Shown here: in pieces, positions 1 to 9,024 of the stretch
How the letters are laid out: every line of letters starts with the position of its first letter
Numbering within the stretch: the stretch's first letter is position 1
Assembly (NCBI RefSeq): GCF_030817215.1
Contig: NZ_JAUSZA010000001.1
Span: forward strand, 6,050,501 to 6,114,500
Direction: 5' to 3'
Length of the DNA: 64,000 nt
Source: Paenibacillus sp. V4I3
GTDB lineage: Bacteria > Bacillota > Bacilli > Paenibacillales > NBRC-103111
Translations under genes and position numbers: made by a program
The notes under the pieces: model-generated
Told to the model about the DNA's origin: nothing
The model's input: only the letters and a program-made list of their open reading frames with translations
Databases searched by the model: none

Positions 1-10
1 TTGTTGTAGT

Positions 11-54
11 CAAATAATGAGCAGGTTGTCCCTCCGACAACTGTTCATTATTTG
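11..54. terminator. Inverted repeat, probable terminator of an off-window gene
   Basis: A long inverted repeat, with arms CAAATAATGA and TCATTATTTG and an inner GTTGTC/GACAAC pair around CCTCC. It lies before the first gene of the window. A T-rich tail follows on the plus strand, so it probably ends a gene lying to the left. Confidence 0.5.
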
Positions 55-151
55 TTTCAACCCAACCAAATATCTAAAAAAACTACAAAAAAAACTAAAA
101 ACAATGGCATACCTGTGGGTAGATAGGAGCGCTATACTTAAGTCACATTAA

Positions 152-165
152 TGAAAGCACTTACA
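152..165. promoter_or_regulatory. cre-like catabolite repression site upstream of the TRAP operon
   Basis: The sequence TGAAAGCACTTACA differs from the CcpA cre consensus (TGWAANCGNTNWCA) only at the central CG, which is CA. It lies downstream of a possible -10 hexamer (TATACT, 133-138) and just before the dctQ ribosome binding site, a usual place for roadblock repression. No convincing -35 was seen. The site is inferred from consensus only. Confidence 0.35.
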
Positions 166-192
166 AATTAGAGAGAGGAGGTCCGCTTTACG

Positions 193-696
193 ATGAGAAT
201 ACTTCGAAAAATTGCTCTCGGTTTTGATACATGTATCGAGTCTGCCGCCCTCATCGGCTTGCTTAGTATGATCATCATCGTCACCGCACAGGTCATGACC
301 CGCAAGCTGTTTGACTTCGTATTCTTCTGGTCGGAGGAAGTGACCATGCTGCTTCTTGTCTGGTTTTCCTTCATGGGCATTGCGATTGGCTTTCGTGAGA
401 AGCTGCATTTGGGCATCGATTCCTTCACCCACAAGCTTCCAGCCTCCGTCAATAAAGTTCTTGATAAAGTCATCGAGCTAGTTATTCTCGCCTTTGGTGC
501 CTATCTCGTGTACTTTGGTTGGGACTTCACCGTCATCATGAATGAATCAGAATTACCGGCGACGGGCCTGCCTAACAGCACACTGTATGTCATCATGCCA
601 ATAACCGGCGTCATGACCTGTGCCTATGCGCTCTTGCAGTTGTTTGGTATCGAGACGAAGCGGCATCAAAATATGAAAGAAGGAGGCCCCGAATAA
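193..696 (+). CDS. dctQ: TRAP transporter small permease (DctQ)
   Basis: A 167-residue membrane protein with four hydrophobic segments, the size and topology of the small permease of tripartite ATP-independent periplasmic transporters. It would help the large permease use an ion gradient to import the ligand caught by the binding lipoprotein. A GAGGAGG ribosome binding site lies 11 bases before the ATG. The stop overlaps the start of the large permease by one base (TAATG), so the two should be translationally coupled. It is the first gene of a dctQ-dctM-dctP operon. The nearby uronate genes suggest a uronate or sugar-acid substrate, but the sequence does not show this directly. Confidence 0.9.
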   Translation: MRILRKIALGFDTCIESAALIGLLSMIIIVTAQVMTRKLFDFVFFWSEEVTMLLLVWFSFMGIAIGFREKLHLGIDSFTHKLPASVNKVLDKVIELVILAFGAYLVYFGWDFTVIMNESELPATGLPNSTLYVIMPITGVMTCAYALLQLFGIETKRHQNMKEGGPE

Positions 697-1988
697 TGGA
701 TCCGACCATAGCTATTCTCATACTTTGTATCACTTTTGTTGGTCTGATCGTCCTCCGCTTTCCGATCTCATTGGCTTTAGCTGGTTCATCATTGCTCACC
801 TTACTTTACTTGAAAGTCCCGCTGGCAACCGTGGGCCAAACGATGATTCAGGGGATGAACTCTTACTCCCTCCTAACCATTCCGTTCTTTATACTTGCCG
901 GGCAAATTATGAGTGAAGGCCAGATGGCTTTGCGCCTCATCAATCTCGCTCAAGTTCTCGTTGGAGGCATACGCGGAGGCTTAGCCATGGTCAACTGCGT
1001 CGCCTGTATGTTCTTCGGAAACATCTCCGGATCAGCCATTGCTGACGTCTCCTCCATCGGCTCTGTCATGATTCCGATGATGAAGAAAAAGGGCTATGAT
1101 ACCGATTACGCAGTTGGCGTTACGGTCTCTGCCGCTATTCAAGGCGTTGTTGTGCCGCCAAGCCACAACCTCGTGCTTTATTCCCTAGCGGCTGGAGGTG
1201 GAATCTCCATCGCGTCGCTTTTCCTAGCGGGCATAGTCCCGGGATTGATCCTATGTGTCTCCCTTATGATCACGAGTTATATCATCGCCATCAAGCGGGG
1301 TTATACGAAGAGTGAAGCTGTTCCAGTGCGAGAAATCCCAAAGATTGTACGCGATGGCCTGCTTTCCCTTTTGACTGCCGTCATCATTCTAGGCGGTATA
1401 TTCACAGGATGGTTTACGGCTACAGAAAGCGGCGCATTAGCTTGTCTCTACGCTTTTATTCTTACCTTTTTAGTGTACCGAGATATTCCCATAAGCCGGA
1501 TGTGGATCATTCTCCAACGTACATTCCGAACCGTAGCGATGGTGCTCTTCCTGATAGCTGCCTCCGCTACCTTCAGCTGGGTACTAGCCTTTCTCAAAGT
1601 TCCCGGCATGTTAACGGATTGGATGCTGGGCATCACAGACAGCCCCATTGTTATTTTGCTGATCATCAATGTCTTGCTGCTCTTACTGGGCGCACCGATG
1701 GATATGGCTCCACTCATCTTAATCATGACGCCTATTTTACTTCCGGTCGTGACGACCCTTGGCATGGATCCTGTTCACTTCGGCATCATTATGATGTTAA
1801 ACTTAGGCATTGGATTGCTGACACCACCTGTCGGAACCGTTCTCTTCGTAGGCTCTGCTATTGGAAATATTTCGATTTCTGAAGGCACCAAAGCCATGAT
1901 GCCGTTCTTTTATGTCATGTGCGTTGTACTCATGATACTTACCTATATACCTGGTCTTGTCATGTGGCTTCCTAACTTAATGAAATAA
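696..1988 (+). CDS. dctM: TRAP transporter large permease (DctM)
   Basis: A 430-residue, very hydrophobic protein of normal length for DctM, the ion-coupled membrane subunit of TRAP transporters. It has family-like glycine/proline-rich stretches such as IPFFILAGQIM near residue 65, FGNISGSAIADVSSIG near 110 and LNLGIGLLTPPVGTVLF near 370. It begins in the stop codon of dctQ and is followed 43 bases later by the binding protein. The substrate is not readable from this subunit. The YesM/YesN-type pair on the other strand just downstream may regulate the operon. Confidence 0.93.
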   Translation: MDPTIAILILCITFVGLIVLRFPISLALAGSSLLTLLYLKVPLATVGQTMIQGMNSYSLLTIPFFILAGQIMSEGQMALRLINLAQVLVGGIRGGLAMVNCVACMFFGNISGSAIADVSSIGSVMIPMMKKKGYDTDYAVGVTVSAAIQGVVVPPSHNLVLYSLAAGGGISIASLFLAGIVPGLILCVSLMITSYIIAIKRGYTKSEAVPVREIPKIVRDGLLSLLTAVIILGGIFTGWFTATESGALACLYAFILTFLVYRDIPISRMWIILQRTFRTVAMVLFLIAASATFSWVLAFLKVPGMLTDWMLGITDSPIVILLIINVLLLLLGAPMDMAPLILIMTPILLPVVTTLGMDPVHFGIIMMLNLGIGLLTPPVGTVLFVGSAIGNISISEGTKAMMPFFYVMCVVLMILTYIPGLVMWLPNLMK

Positions 1989-2031
1989 GGAAATAACTCA
2001 ACAAATTCGATAAAAAGGGTGAATATTCGAT

Positions 2032-3096
2032 ATGAAAATGAAAAGAAAATACATCACGGCTCTAAGTACAGTAATTGGTACTAGTCTCTTGCTTGCGGCT
2101 TGCGGTGGCGGAAGTACACCGACGAATAGCGGTTCAACAACGACTCCTGGAGCCGCGAGCCCTGCAGCAGCGACGAAGAAAGCCGATGGACCTAAATTAA
2201 ATTTCCGTCTGGCTGAGACACACCCTGCTGACTACCCTACGACACTTGGCGATAAGAAATTCGCCGAACTCGTCAATCAAGCATCGGATGGCCGCATCAA
2301 AATCGATGTATTCCCTGCCTCTCAGCTCGGTGAGGAGAAGGCCGTGATCGAGCAAGTTCAACTTGGCGCGATTGAATTCACTCGTGTCAGTACGGGAGCA
2401 CTTGGCGGGTTCAACAAGCAATATGAAGTGTTCAGCTTGCCCTACATTTTCGATAATGATAATCATCAGTGGAAATTTCTGGAAAGTGAACAAGGAACGA
2501 AGCTGCTCGATAGCTTAGAGTCTTCACGTATGAAGGGACTGGCGTATTACAGCTCAGGAGCTCGTCATTTCTATTCCAAGAAGCCGATTAAAAGCATCGC
2601 CGATCTGAAAGGACTCAAGATACGCGTTATTCAAAACAAGGTCAATATTGATCTCATGAACGCACTTGGCGCGAATGCAACACCAATGCCTTATGGAGAC
2701 GTCTTCAATGCTTTGCAAACAGGTATCATCGATGCCGCTGAGAACAACTATCCGAGCTATTTCTCTTCCAATCATTTTCAACAAGCCAAAAATCTCATTC
2801 TTGATCAGCACCAACGGGTGCCTGAAGTGCTTTTGATTTCTAAAGTAGCTTGGGATAAGCTGTCTGCTGACGATAAAGCACTTATTAAAAAAGCTGCTAT
2901 TGAATCCGTCAAAACGCAAAAAGTAGAATGGGATAAATTCGAGAAGGATTCCGAAGCCAAAGTGAAAGCGGCGGGAGTTACGATTACGGACGTATCTGAC
3001 CTGGGGCCATGGCAAGATGCTGTAAAGCCTGTTATCGAGAAGTATCGCAACGACTACAAAGAAACGTTAGACGCGATCGAAAAAGCTAGAAAATAG
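2032..3096 (+). CDS. dctP: TRAP transporter substrate-binding lipoprotein (DctP)
   Basis: A 354-residue binding protein. It starts with a basic n-region, a hydrophobic core and the lipobox LLLAAC (Cys24), followed by a Gly/Ser/Thr linker, so it should be a lipoprotein on the outer face of the membrane. The mature part has DctP features, including a GRIKIDVFPASQLGEE stretch near residue 85 and the segment LKGLKIRVIQNKV near 195 with the family arginine that usually binds the ligand carboxylate. That residue fits a sugar-acid ligand such as a uronate. It ends the operon and is followed by a strong terminator. Confidence 0.92.
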   Translation: MKMKRKYITALSTVIGTSLLLAACGGGSTPTNSGSTTTPGAASPAAATKKADGPKLNFRLAETHPADYPTTLGDKKFAELVNQASDGRIKIDVFPASQLGEEKAVIEQVQLGAIEFTRVSTGALGGFNKQYEVFSLPYIFDNDNHQWKFLESEQGTKLLDSLESSRMKGLAYYSSGARHFYSKKPIKSIADLKGLKIRVIQNKVNIDLMNALGANATPMPYGDVFNALQTGIIDAAENNYPSYFSSNHFQQAKNLILDQHQRVPEVLLISKVAWDKLSADDKALIKKAAIESVKTQKVEWDKFEKDSEAKVKAAGVTITDVSDLGPWQDAVKPVIEKYRNDYKETLDAIEKARK

Positions 3097-3113
3097 GCAA
3101 TTCAGAACAAAGT

Positions 3114-3163
3114 AAAAAAAGGACATTCTAAGGGTTGCACTCTCCCCTCAGGTGTCCTTTTTC
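3114..3163. terminator. Bidirectional terminator between dctP and the response regulator
   Basis: The arms AAAAAGGACA and TGTCCTTTTT enclose a 27-base loop. Both strands end in a T-run, so it can serve dctP on the plus strand and the convergent regulator on the minus strand. Confidence 0.85.
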
Positions 3164-3182
3164 ATTTGACTTCATTTCGCTT

Positions 3183-3935
3183 CTATTTGGCTTCATCCAA
3201 CCTTCCGCCACATTTCCTATATTCCAACGGGGAGCAGCCTGTCAACTTTTTAAACGTACTGCTAAAGTAAGAAATATCCCCGTAACCAAGCCTTTCCGCG
3301 ATTTCAGAAACACGTAAAGACGTTTTTATAAGCAGCTTCTTCGCTTCTTCCATGCGCATTTCAATGACATAATCGACGAACTTGCCTCCCGTTTGCTGCT
3401 TAAAGAGTTGGCTCAAGTAGCTGGGGTTCAAATGGACCAATGCTGCGGCATCGGTTAAGCTGATATCTCTGGATAAGTTCAAGCCGATAAACTGCTGTAC
3501 TTGTTCAATAGCTGACAATTCGTCCGTTCCGATTAGCGGGGAATCCGCCAACCGCCTCGCTGTCTTCGTTATCCTGTCTTGCATCCATCGGCCCAAACAA
3601 TCTGCCATCGCCTCCATTTCCACAGGTTTCAGCAGATAGTCCTTCACCCCGTAGCGAATCGCTTGCTGAGCTAGCTGAAAATCGTCATACCCGCTCACTA
3701 GGATTAAATTGGCTGATACCTGTGTCATCTGCTCCGCCAAAGCAATGCCGTCCATAATCGGCATCTTCACATCCGAGATAACCAAATCAGCTCTATGCTT
3801 CTGTAGTGCATCGATAGCTTCTAAACCGTTCGCGCATTCCTGCACGATTTCGAAAGGAAGCTTTGTTTGTTCCACGGCTTTACGCAGCACGACACGAACC
3901 CATCTTTCATCGTCTACGAGAATGACTTTGTACAT
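3183..3935 (-). CDS. Response regulator, REC plus AraC-type DNA-binding domain (YesN-like)
   Basis: A 250-residue protein. Residues 1-120 form a receiver domain with acidic residues DDE at 8-10, the phosphate acceptor Asp55 (VISDVKMP) and the KP motif near 103. Residues 150-245 hold two helix-turn-helix motifs of the AraC/XylS type. YesN regulators are often longer, with a linker of 100 or more residues, and here that linker is short. The start has a GGGAGG ribosome binding site 9 bases downstream of the histidine kinase stop, so the pair is one operon. It probably activates the neighbouring TRAP operon or the uronate genes, which is an inference from position. Confidence 0.92.
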   Translation of the reverse strand: MYKVILVDDERWVRVVLRKAVEQTKLPFEIVQECANGLEAIDALQKHRADLVISDVKMPIMDGIALAEQMTQVSANLILVSGYDDFQLAQQAIRYGVKDYLLKPVEMEAMADCLGRWMQDRITKTARRLADSPLIGTDELSAIEQVQQFIGLNLSRDISLTDAAALVHLNPSYLSQLFKQQTGGKFVDYVIEMRMEEAKKLLIKTSLRVSEIAERLGYGDISYFSSTFKKLTGCSPLEYRKCGGRLDEAK

Positions 3936-3944
3936 GACCTACTA

Positions 3945-5789
3945 TTACCTCCCTTCCTCTCCATGAGGCTTCAACGGCAGCTTGATTCTCACCAGAGTTC
4001 CTGCATTTGCTTCACTGTCTAGCTCTAGACCGTAGGCGTCACCAAACAGATAAGAGATACGCCGATGTACATTGACGATGCCGATCTGTGACACCGCCGT
4101 AATCATGTCTTTCTGCAGCAAATCGAGCTGTAAGGCACGGAGTTTCGCAGCCGGAATACCAACACCGCTATCCTTAATTTCAACTACAAATTGATGATCA
4201 TTTAATTGAGCAGCTGAAATGACAATATGAACAGGCTGTGCACTCGTTTCAATGCCATGAATGACACAATTTTCAACCAAGGGCTGTAAAGCGAACTTCG
4301 CGATGATTTGTCCTTCTGCCCATTCAGGGATCTGGAATTCATAGGTAAGTTTATCGTCAAACCGATATTTCTGAATCCGTAAATACATGTCGCATATCTG
4401 AATTTCCTGCTGCAAGGAGATCGTTGCCCCAGCATGATTTAAATTGTAACGCAGTAGTCGAGCAAGGGAGGCAACTAGCACAGAGATGTCGGTCATATCC
4501 TTTTCCAGTGCCATCCCTCGCACCGTTTCTAAAGCGTTCATGAGAAAGTGCGGATTAACCTGCGATTGCAGCACTTTCAGCTCTGTCTCTTTTTGGCGCA
4601 GCTGAAGATCCTTCTCTCGGAGCTGAGAGTAGTAAATTTCATCGAGCAGTACCTGGAGCTTTTCGACCATTTTATTAAAATCGTTCGTTAGCTGCCCAAT
4701 CTCATCCTTAGATTCGATATCCACACGAGCCAGAAAGTCGCCCTCTTTCACTCTTTTCATGAAAAATTGCAGCGCCCTTACAGGTCGAACGATACTCGTA
4801 GCAAAACCAATCCCAATCAAATAGGCAATCAGTAATGTGGCAAGAACCGTCCACCAAATCGTTCGCCGAATATACTCGGTTCCACGTGTCAATTCTTCTT
4901 CAGGGATCGTCGTCACCAACCGCCAATTTAAATAGGATGACAGGCTGAAGGTGTAGAAAGGCTTATCTCCTGTTTGTGCTTGGTAAGATCCACTTTCCTG
5001 CTGTAAAATCCATTCTAATTGATCCCAATCCGCCAAATGTCCAATTTTCGTGTATTCAGGTGAATAAATATAACGCCCGTATGAGTCGAGAATAGATAAA
5101 TACCCCGTTCGGCCAATTGTAACCCGTTCAGCAATCTCTTGAATCCGTTTGAAGTTGACTTCCATAATTAACGTTGCAACGGGCTCTAATGTATTGGGAC
5201 TCACTAAGCGCTTCACGATGGAGAGAACAGGCACATATTCCAGCTCGTAGCGCTGAGAAGGCGGTCTGATGATCAACATAATGTCACTGTTGGAGGGTAC
5301 ACTGGCAAACCATGGCTCCTGAATCAATTGCAGCGCCGGGGTCACGTTTTTATTCATGCTTGTATCCAAGACAGTCTGATTTTCCATAACAAGCATGATC
5401 CGAGAGATGTCTGATCGGGAGTAGGCGGTGTCGTTCAAAAGCTGCATCATGGGCTCGCGAATGCCTGAATTCTTCACTTCCTGTTCACTTGTCATCCTTA
5501 GAAACTGCTGCATCGAAGGATGATTCTGCATGCGAATCGAGTCGATCTCGAAATCTCGAATATAGTATTCAATATGCAGCTTGACTTGCTCAATGATTTG
5601 CTTGTTACTCAAATTGGCTTCCTCGCGCAGCACTTCAGATGATTTCTGATAAGAAATCAGCCCAACCACAAGCAGCGGAATGACAACTAGCATTGCCGAA
5701 TAGACGAGCAGTTTCACTGTCAGTGGACGATCACGCAAAAACAAGTTTCTGTAGAACCAGATCCAAGCTCTACGACCTCTTCTACTCAT
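3945..5789 (-). CDS. Sensor histidine kinase (YesM/LytS type)
   Basis: With the start chosen here the protein has 614 residues. An in-frame ATG 13 codons further upstream exists, but GGAAAGGAGG lies just before this ATG. Transmembrane segments at about 27-47 and 311-332 enclose an extracellular sensor domain of about 260 residues (Cache-like). A HAMP region (about 332-382) follows, then a coiled stretch and the His_kinase box SQVNPHFLMN, whose His414 is the expected phosphorylation site. The ATPase part has ENCVIHG and DSGVGIP motifs. It pairs with the response regulator directly downstream. The extracellular signal may be a uronate or oligouronide, given the neighbours. Confidence 0.93.
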   Translation of the reverse strand: MSRRGRRAWIWFYRNLFLRDRPLTVKLLVYSAMLVVIPLLVVGLISYQKSSEVLREEANLSNKQIIEQVKLHIEYYIRDFEIDSIRMQNHPSMQQFLRMTSEQEVKNSGIREPMMQLLNDTAYSRSDISRIMLVMENQTVLDTSMNKNVTPALQLIQEPWFASVPSNSDIMLIIRPPSQRYELEYVPVLSIVKRLVSPNTLEPVATLIMEVNFKRIQEIAERVTIGRTGYLSILDSYGRYIYSPEYTKIGHLADWDQLEWILQQESGSYQAQTGDKPFYTFSLSSYLNWRLVTTIPEEELTRGTEYIRRTIWWTVLATLLIAYLIGIGFATSIVRPVRALQFFMKRVKEGDFLARVDIESKDEIGQLTNDFNKMVEKLQVLLDEIYYSQLREKDLQLRQKETELKVLQSQVNPHFLMNALETVRGMALEKDMTDISVLVASLARLLRYNLNHAGATISLQQEIQICDMYLRIQKYRFDDKLTYEFQIPEWAEGQIIAKFALQPLVENCVIHGIETSAQPVHIVISAAQLNDHQFVVEIKDSGVGIPAAKLRALQLDLLQKDMITAVSQIGIVNVHRRISYLFGDAYGLELDSEANAGTLVRIKLPLKPHGEEGR

Positions 5790-5842
5790 GTTCAGCCTCC
5801 TTTCCGCCAAATTTGCAAGCGCATTCAATGTTGATTAGGAAA

Positions 5843-5871
5843 GAAAAACCAGTTGCAAGTGCAACTGGTTA
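5843..5871 (-). terminator. Terminator of the KdgF-like gene
   Basis: The arms AACCAGTTGCA and TGCAACTGGTT form a perfect hairpin, followed on the minus strand by TTTTTC. It overlaps the end of the cupin gene. Confidence 0.85.
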
Positions 5872-6186
5872 CCGTTTTACAAGATCTTCGCGAATCGGTG
5901 TGAAGACATCTAACAACGCGGATTCTTCTAATGCCGTAACACCATGCTTAGCGTTACTTGGTATGTATACCGTCTGGCCTTGGCTGATAACGGTCACCAC
6001 ACCATCTATAGTAAACTCAATTTTCCCTTTTAAGCAATAGGACATTTGTTCATGAACATGACTGTGTTGGTAACCAATGGCTCCTGGCTCGAAATGAACC
6101 TCCATCATCATCAAACCAACCTCAGCTTTCAGAATGCAGCGCTGAACGCCTGGCTCGGCTGCTTCCCATACGCCAATATTAGACAT
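5869..6186 (-). CDS. kdgF: KdgF-like cupin, unsaturated uronate linearisation
   Basis: A small cupin of 105 residues from the chosen ATG, which has an AAGGGGA site before it (an ATG six codons earlier has none). The metal-binding cupin motif is visible as HSHVHEQ in the first part with a second histidine in NAKHGV. The ending LLDVFTPIREDL is very like KdgF. That family converts 4,5-unsaturated galacturonate to linear 5-keto-4-deoxyuronate, the substrate of KduI, which is encoded 4 kb away on the other strand. Terminators on both sides suggest it is transcribed alone or by read-through from the GH4 gene upstream. Confidence 0.85.
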   Translation of the reverse strand: MSNIGVWEAAEPGVQRCILKAEVGLMMMEVHFEPGAIGYQHSHVHEQMSYCLKGKIEFTIDGVVTVISQGQTVYIPSNAKHGVTALEESALLDVFTPIREDLVKR

Positions 6187-6220
6187 CTGACTTTCCCCTT
6201 TCATTATTAAACGATTACCG

Positions 6221-6249
6221 AAAAAAATAAAAGGACCGCAAGCGGTCCC
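6221..6249 (-). terminator. Terminator of the GH4 gene
   Basis: The stem GGACCGC/GCGGTCC with loop TT is followed on the minus strand by TTTTATTTTTTTT. It separates the GH4 gene from the cupin gene downstream. Confidence 0.88.
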
Positions 6250-6313
6250 TCACTTACTTTTTTAATTATAACTGAAAAGCACCTAAATGAACATACTTGA
6301 ATCCAAACGAACA

Positions 6314-7819
6314 TTAAGAGTTAACAGCTGCGCGATCTTTCCCTTTGTCCGCTTCACCTGCATTTTTATTCGCAGCTTCACGATCCTGCTGCATTTCTTC
6401 CACTGTTTTCACCTTCAAGCGCGCTGCTCCTTCATAGCTGCGCGTAGGAACGAGGTTCCCAGCTGCAAGACGTTGTTTCGCTTCGGCAATAGCCGTGCCG
6501 TATTGTGGCAGCCATGACTCTTGTGCGACCAACATTTCATCGACCATCTGCCATATTTCATTGGGATTGCAGACGGCTCCTACGAGCGGATCCATCATAA
6601 ACGCTTGACGAAGCAGCTTTTCATCGCCATGCACGGCCGCTTCGACAGCAAGCCGCTGCACAGAAATACTTACATTGCATACCGCTGCTGGCCCAAGCGG
6701 CAGGTCTCCAACATGCGGCATCGAGATACCGTTGCGATCTGCATAGCCAGGCGCTTCGATAATTGCATCATCAGGCAAATTCGAGATGACACCGTTATTA
6801 ACCAAGTTGAAATGTCCACGATATACGCGTCCTGTCTCAAGACCCTCAATAATATAAGAGCCATGCTCTTCACTGCGTTTCTCTGCTTCGTAAACGAATG
6901 CCTTATCCTTCATCCAGTTCGGAAACTCCGTTTCGAACCAGTTGCGACCCTCCGTGCAAACACGCAGATAGCCGCCTGTTTCTCCATTAATCCAGCTGCC
7001 CATGTCGATCCAATCTTGGATTTCGCTAGCGCGCTTTCGATACCAAGGCACATACTCGCTCAGATGTCCATTGGATTCTGTACTATAGTAGCCAAAGCGG
7101 CGCAGCATGTCGATACGCACTTTCTCCGTACGCGTGAACTCCGGATGGTTCTCGAAGGCTTCCAGCAGACCGCCCGTCAAATCCTGACCGTTGTGACGGA
7201 TCTGTACATACCAAGTTTGGTGATTGATACCTGCGCAAATAATGTCTACTTCCTTTTTCTCCAAGCCGTATACTTCCGCAATTTGTTGATGCCCATGCTG
7301 AACACCGTGACACAGACCAATCGTCCTCACACCACCGTACTTGTTGCAAGCCCAAGTCAGCATGGCCATCGGATTCGCGTAATTTAACAACAGCACATCA
7401 GGCGCCGCCACTTCTCGAATATCTTGGCAAATGCGAAGCATTTCCGAAATGCCGCGCTGACCATACATAATGCCGCCTGCACATAGCGTGTCGCCCACAC
7501 ATTGGTCAACGCCGTATTTCAGCGGAATATCCACATCGGTGGCAAAAGCCTCCAGACCTCCCACACGAATCGTACATAAGACATACTTCGCATCTTTCAA
7601 AGCTGCTCTACGATCTGTTGTAGCTTGAATCTCTATTTTCAATCCATTTTCTCGAATATCCCTTTGGCAGAGCTCGGTAACCATATCTAAATTATGTTGA
7701 TTGATGTCTGTAAAAGCGACTTGAATATCGTGAAATTCAGATACTGCTAACAAATCTCGAAGTAACCCACGTGTAAATCCAATACTCCCTGCTCCAATAA
7801 AAGCTACCTTAAATGACAT
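6314..7819 (-). CDS. lplD: Glycoside hydrolase family 4, alpha-galacturonidase-like (LplD type)
   Basis: A 501-residue GH4 enzyme. The N-terminal Rossmann motif is GAGSIGFTRG (residues 9-18). NYANPMA (146-152), the GH4 signature Cys170-His171-Gly-Val and GINHQTW (197-203) hold the expected metal and nucleotide ligands. GH4 enzymes use NAD and a divalent metal for an elimination-type glycoside cleavage. The residues after Cys-His vary with substrate, and CHGV together with the uronate neighbourhood points to an alpha-galacturonidase releasing galacturonate from oligogalacturonides in the cytoplasm. An AGAGAGGA site precedes the ATG. The last 35 residues are charged and look like a family-foreign tail. 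Confidence 0.85.
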   Translation of the reverse strand: MSFKVAFIGAGSIGFTRGLLRDLLAVSEFHDIQVAFTDINQHNLDMVTELCQRDIRENGLKIEIQATTDRRAALKDAKYVLCTIRVGGLEAFATDVDIPLKYGVDQCVGDTLCAGGIMYGQRGISEMLRICQDIREVAAPDVLLLNYANPMAMLTWACNKYGGVRTIGLCHGVQHGHQQIAEVYGLEKKEVDIICAGINHQTWYVQIRHNGQDLTGGLLEAFENHPEFTRTEKVRIDMLRRFGYYSTESNGHLSEYVPWYRKRASEIQDWIDMGSWINGETGGYLRVCTEGRNWFETEFPNWMKDKAFVYEAEKRSEEHGSYIIEGLETGRVYRGHFNLVNNGVISNLPDDAIIEAPGYADRNGISMPHVGDLPLGPAAVCNVSISVQRLAVEAAVHGDEKLLRQAFMMDPLVGAVCNPNEIWQMVDEMLVAQESWLPQYGTAIAEAKQRLAAGNLVPTRSYEGAARLKVKTVEEMQQDREAANKNAGEADKGKDRAAVNS

Positions 7820-7875
7820 ATCTATCGTCCTCTCTATCGTTTAATCTACAATTCACATTGTATCAAGATCGAAAG

Positions 7876-7889
7876 AGAAAACGTTATCA
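7876..7889. promoter_or_regulatory. cre-like site upstream of the GH4 gene
   Basis: On the minus strand the sequence is TGATAACGTTTTCT, a good match to the cre consensus with central CG. It lies 57 bases before the GH4 start, fitting CcpA control of a sugar-degrading gene. Consensus match only. Confidence 0.45.
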
Positions 7890-7926
7890 AATTCCTAACT
7901 TCATCGGAGGTGATTTGTCAAAAATC

Positions 7927-8838
7927 CTAACTTTTTTCTGGATATTCCCACTTGTGAGTATCCATTGATTTCCGATATTCCGTAGGGGTTAAATCGGTAT
8001 AGTCTTTGAAAAGCATATGAAAATACTGTCGGCTCCCAACCCCGATATAATCGCATATTTCTGAAATCGGCACATCTGTTTCCAGCAGCAGCATTTTGGC
8101 TTTTTCCATTCGAATCACGGTTAAATAAGCCATAAGGGTTTGCCCTGTTAACGATTTGAAAATCCGCTGTAAATACCCGGGGTGTAAATTTACAGCTCCA
8201 GCAATATCCTTCACTTGAATGTCGCGGTCATAGTTCTGATGCAAATAATCAACGCTCTGTTTCACATACCACTCACTTTGCGCCATGCCGCCGCTTGCTG
8301 CTTCTTGCCTAAGTCGTGCTATTCGAATGAGTAGTTGAGCGATGAGCAATTGAACCATCGTATCACTTTTGGCGGCTGCTTTATCCAGTTCAAGCACCAA
8401 GCTTTTCATAATATGATAAACCTCATCGGGGTCGCGCAGTACCAAATAAGGAGATTTGACCTCCAGTAAAGAAGCCAATAGCTTGTCTTCTGCAGCCAGT
8501 TGATGAATAGATGGAAATACACCCTTTTGCTGGGTAAAGCGGAACTCTACATTTAGCATTCTACAAGGGGCAGCCTCGTCAACGATCAATCGATGGGAGA
8601 CATTTGCGTCCATAATAATGAACTCTCCCTTTTTGAGACTAACACTCTCGATATGTGTAGGCAATATTTGGATTTCAACGTCGCAGGAACCTTGTATGGT
8701 ATACATAATTTCTACCGCATCATGGCGATGAAAGGACATATCAAAGCCTTGCCATTGTTTAAAATAATACGCCATCACTTGAGGATGGCAGTGATGCTCG
8801 GTCACAAAGGCTGGGAATAGACTACCGCCATTCTGCAT
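7927..8838 (-). CDS. AraC family transcriptional regulator with N-terminal cupin
   Basis: A 303-residue regulator. Residues 1-140 form a cupin-like sensing domain (MSFHRHDAVEIMYTIQG near 34-50 has the histidine/glutamate pattern). Residues 190-295 contain two AraC helix-turn-helix units (VKDIAGAVNLHPGYLQRIFKSLTG and ISEICDYIGVGSRQYFHMLFKDYT). A GGAAAGGAGA site precedes the start. It lies directly upstream of the GH4 gene on the same strand, so control of that gene in response to a uronate is likely but not shown. Confidence 0.9.
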   Translation of the reverse strand: MQNGGSLFPAFVTEHHCHPQVMAYYFKQWQGFDMSFHRHDAVEIMYTIQGSCDVEIQILPTHIESVSLKKGEFIIMDANVSHRLIVDEAAPCRMLNVEFRFTQQKGVFPSIHQLAAEDKLLASLLEVKSPYLVLRDPDEVYHIMKSLVLELDKAAAKSDTMVQLLIAQLLIRIARLRQEAASGGMAQSEWYVKQSVDYLHQNYDRDIQVKDIAGAVNLHPGYLQRIFKSLTGQTLMAYLTVIRMEKAKMLLLETDVPISEICDYIGVGSRQYFHMLFKDYTDLTPTEYRKSMDTHKWEYPEKS

Positions 8839-8986
8839 TGGAATCTCCTTTCCCTGAGAGGAAGTCCTTATTTCTGAAGGGGTTTTACCTGATTAAAACT
8901 AAGATGTTCCAACGGATTCGCCATGTGCTTCATCTCCAGAAAAGCTGTGTCATCATTAAGGCAATTGTAACCGCCTGTAGGAAAAA

Positions 8987-9015
8987 AGAAAATCCCTTCG
9001 TATGGAAGGGATTTT
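8987..9015 (-). terminator. Terminator of the PhyH remnant
   Basis: The stem AAAATCCCTTC/GAAGGGATTTT is followed on the minus strand by a T-rich tail. It is intact although the gene it served is truncated. Confidence 0.8.
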
Positions 9016-9024
9016 GCACCTTAA

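Noticed and set aside
1..9. TTGTTGTAG at the very start as a fourth copy of the hairpin repeat
   Set aside because: Only nine bases are available and the following hairpin has another sequence, so it cannot be judged.
6521..7387. Long plus-strand open frame of 288 codons
   Set aside because: It lies entirely antisense to the well-supported GH4 gene, is rich in Cys, His and Arg as expected for a reverse shadow, and has no ribosome binding site.
8593..8820. Plus-strand frame of 75 codons
   Set aside because: It is a shadow of the AraC regulator on the minus strand.
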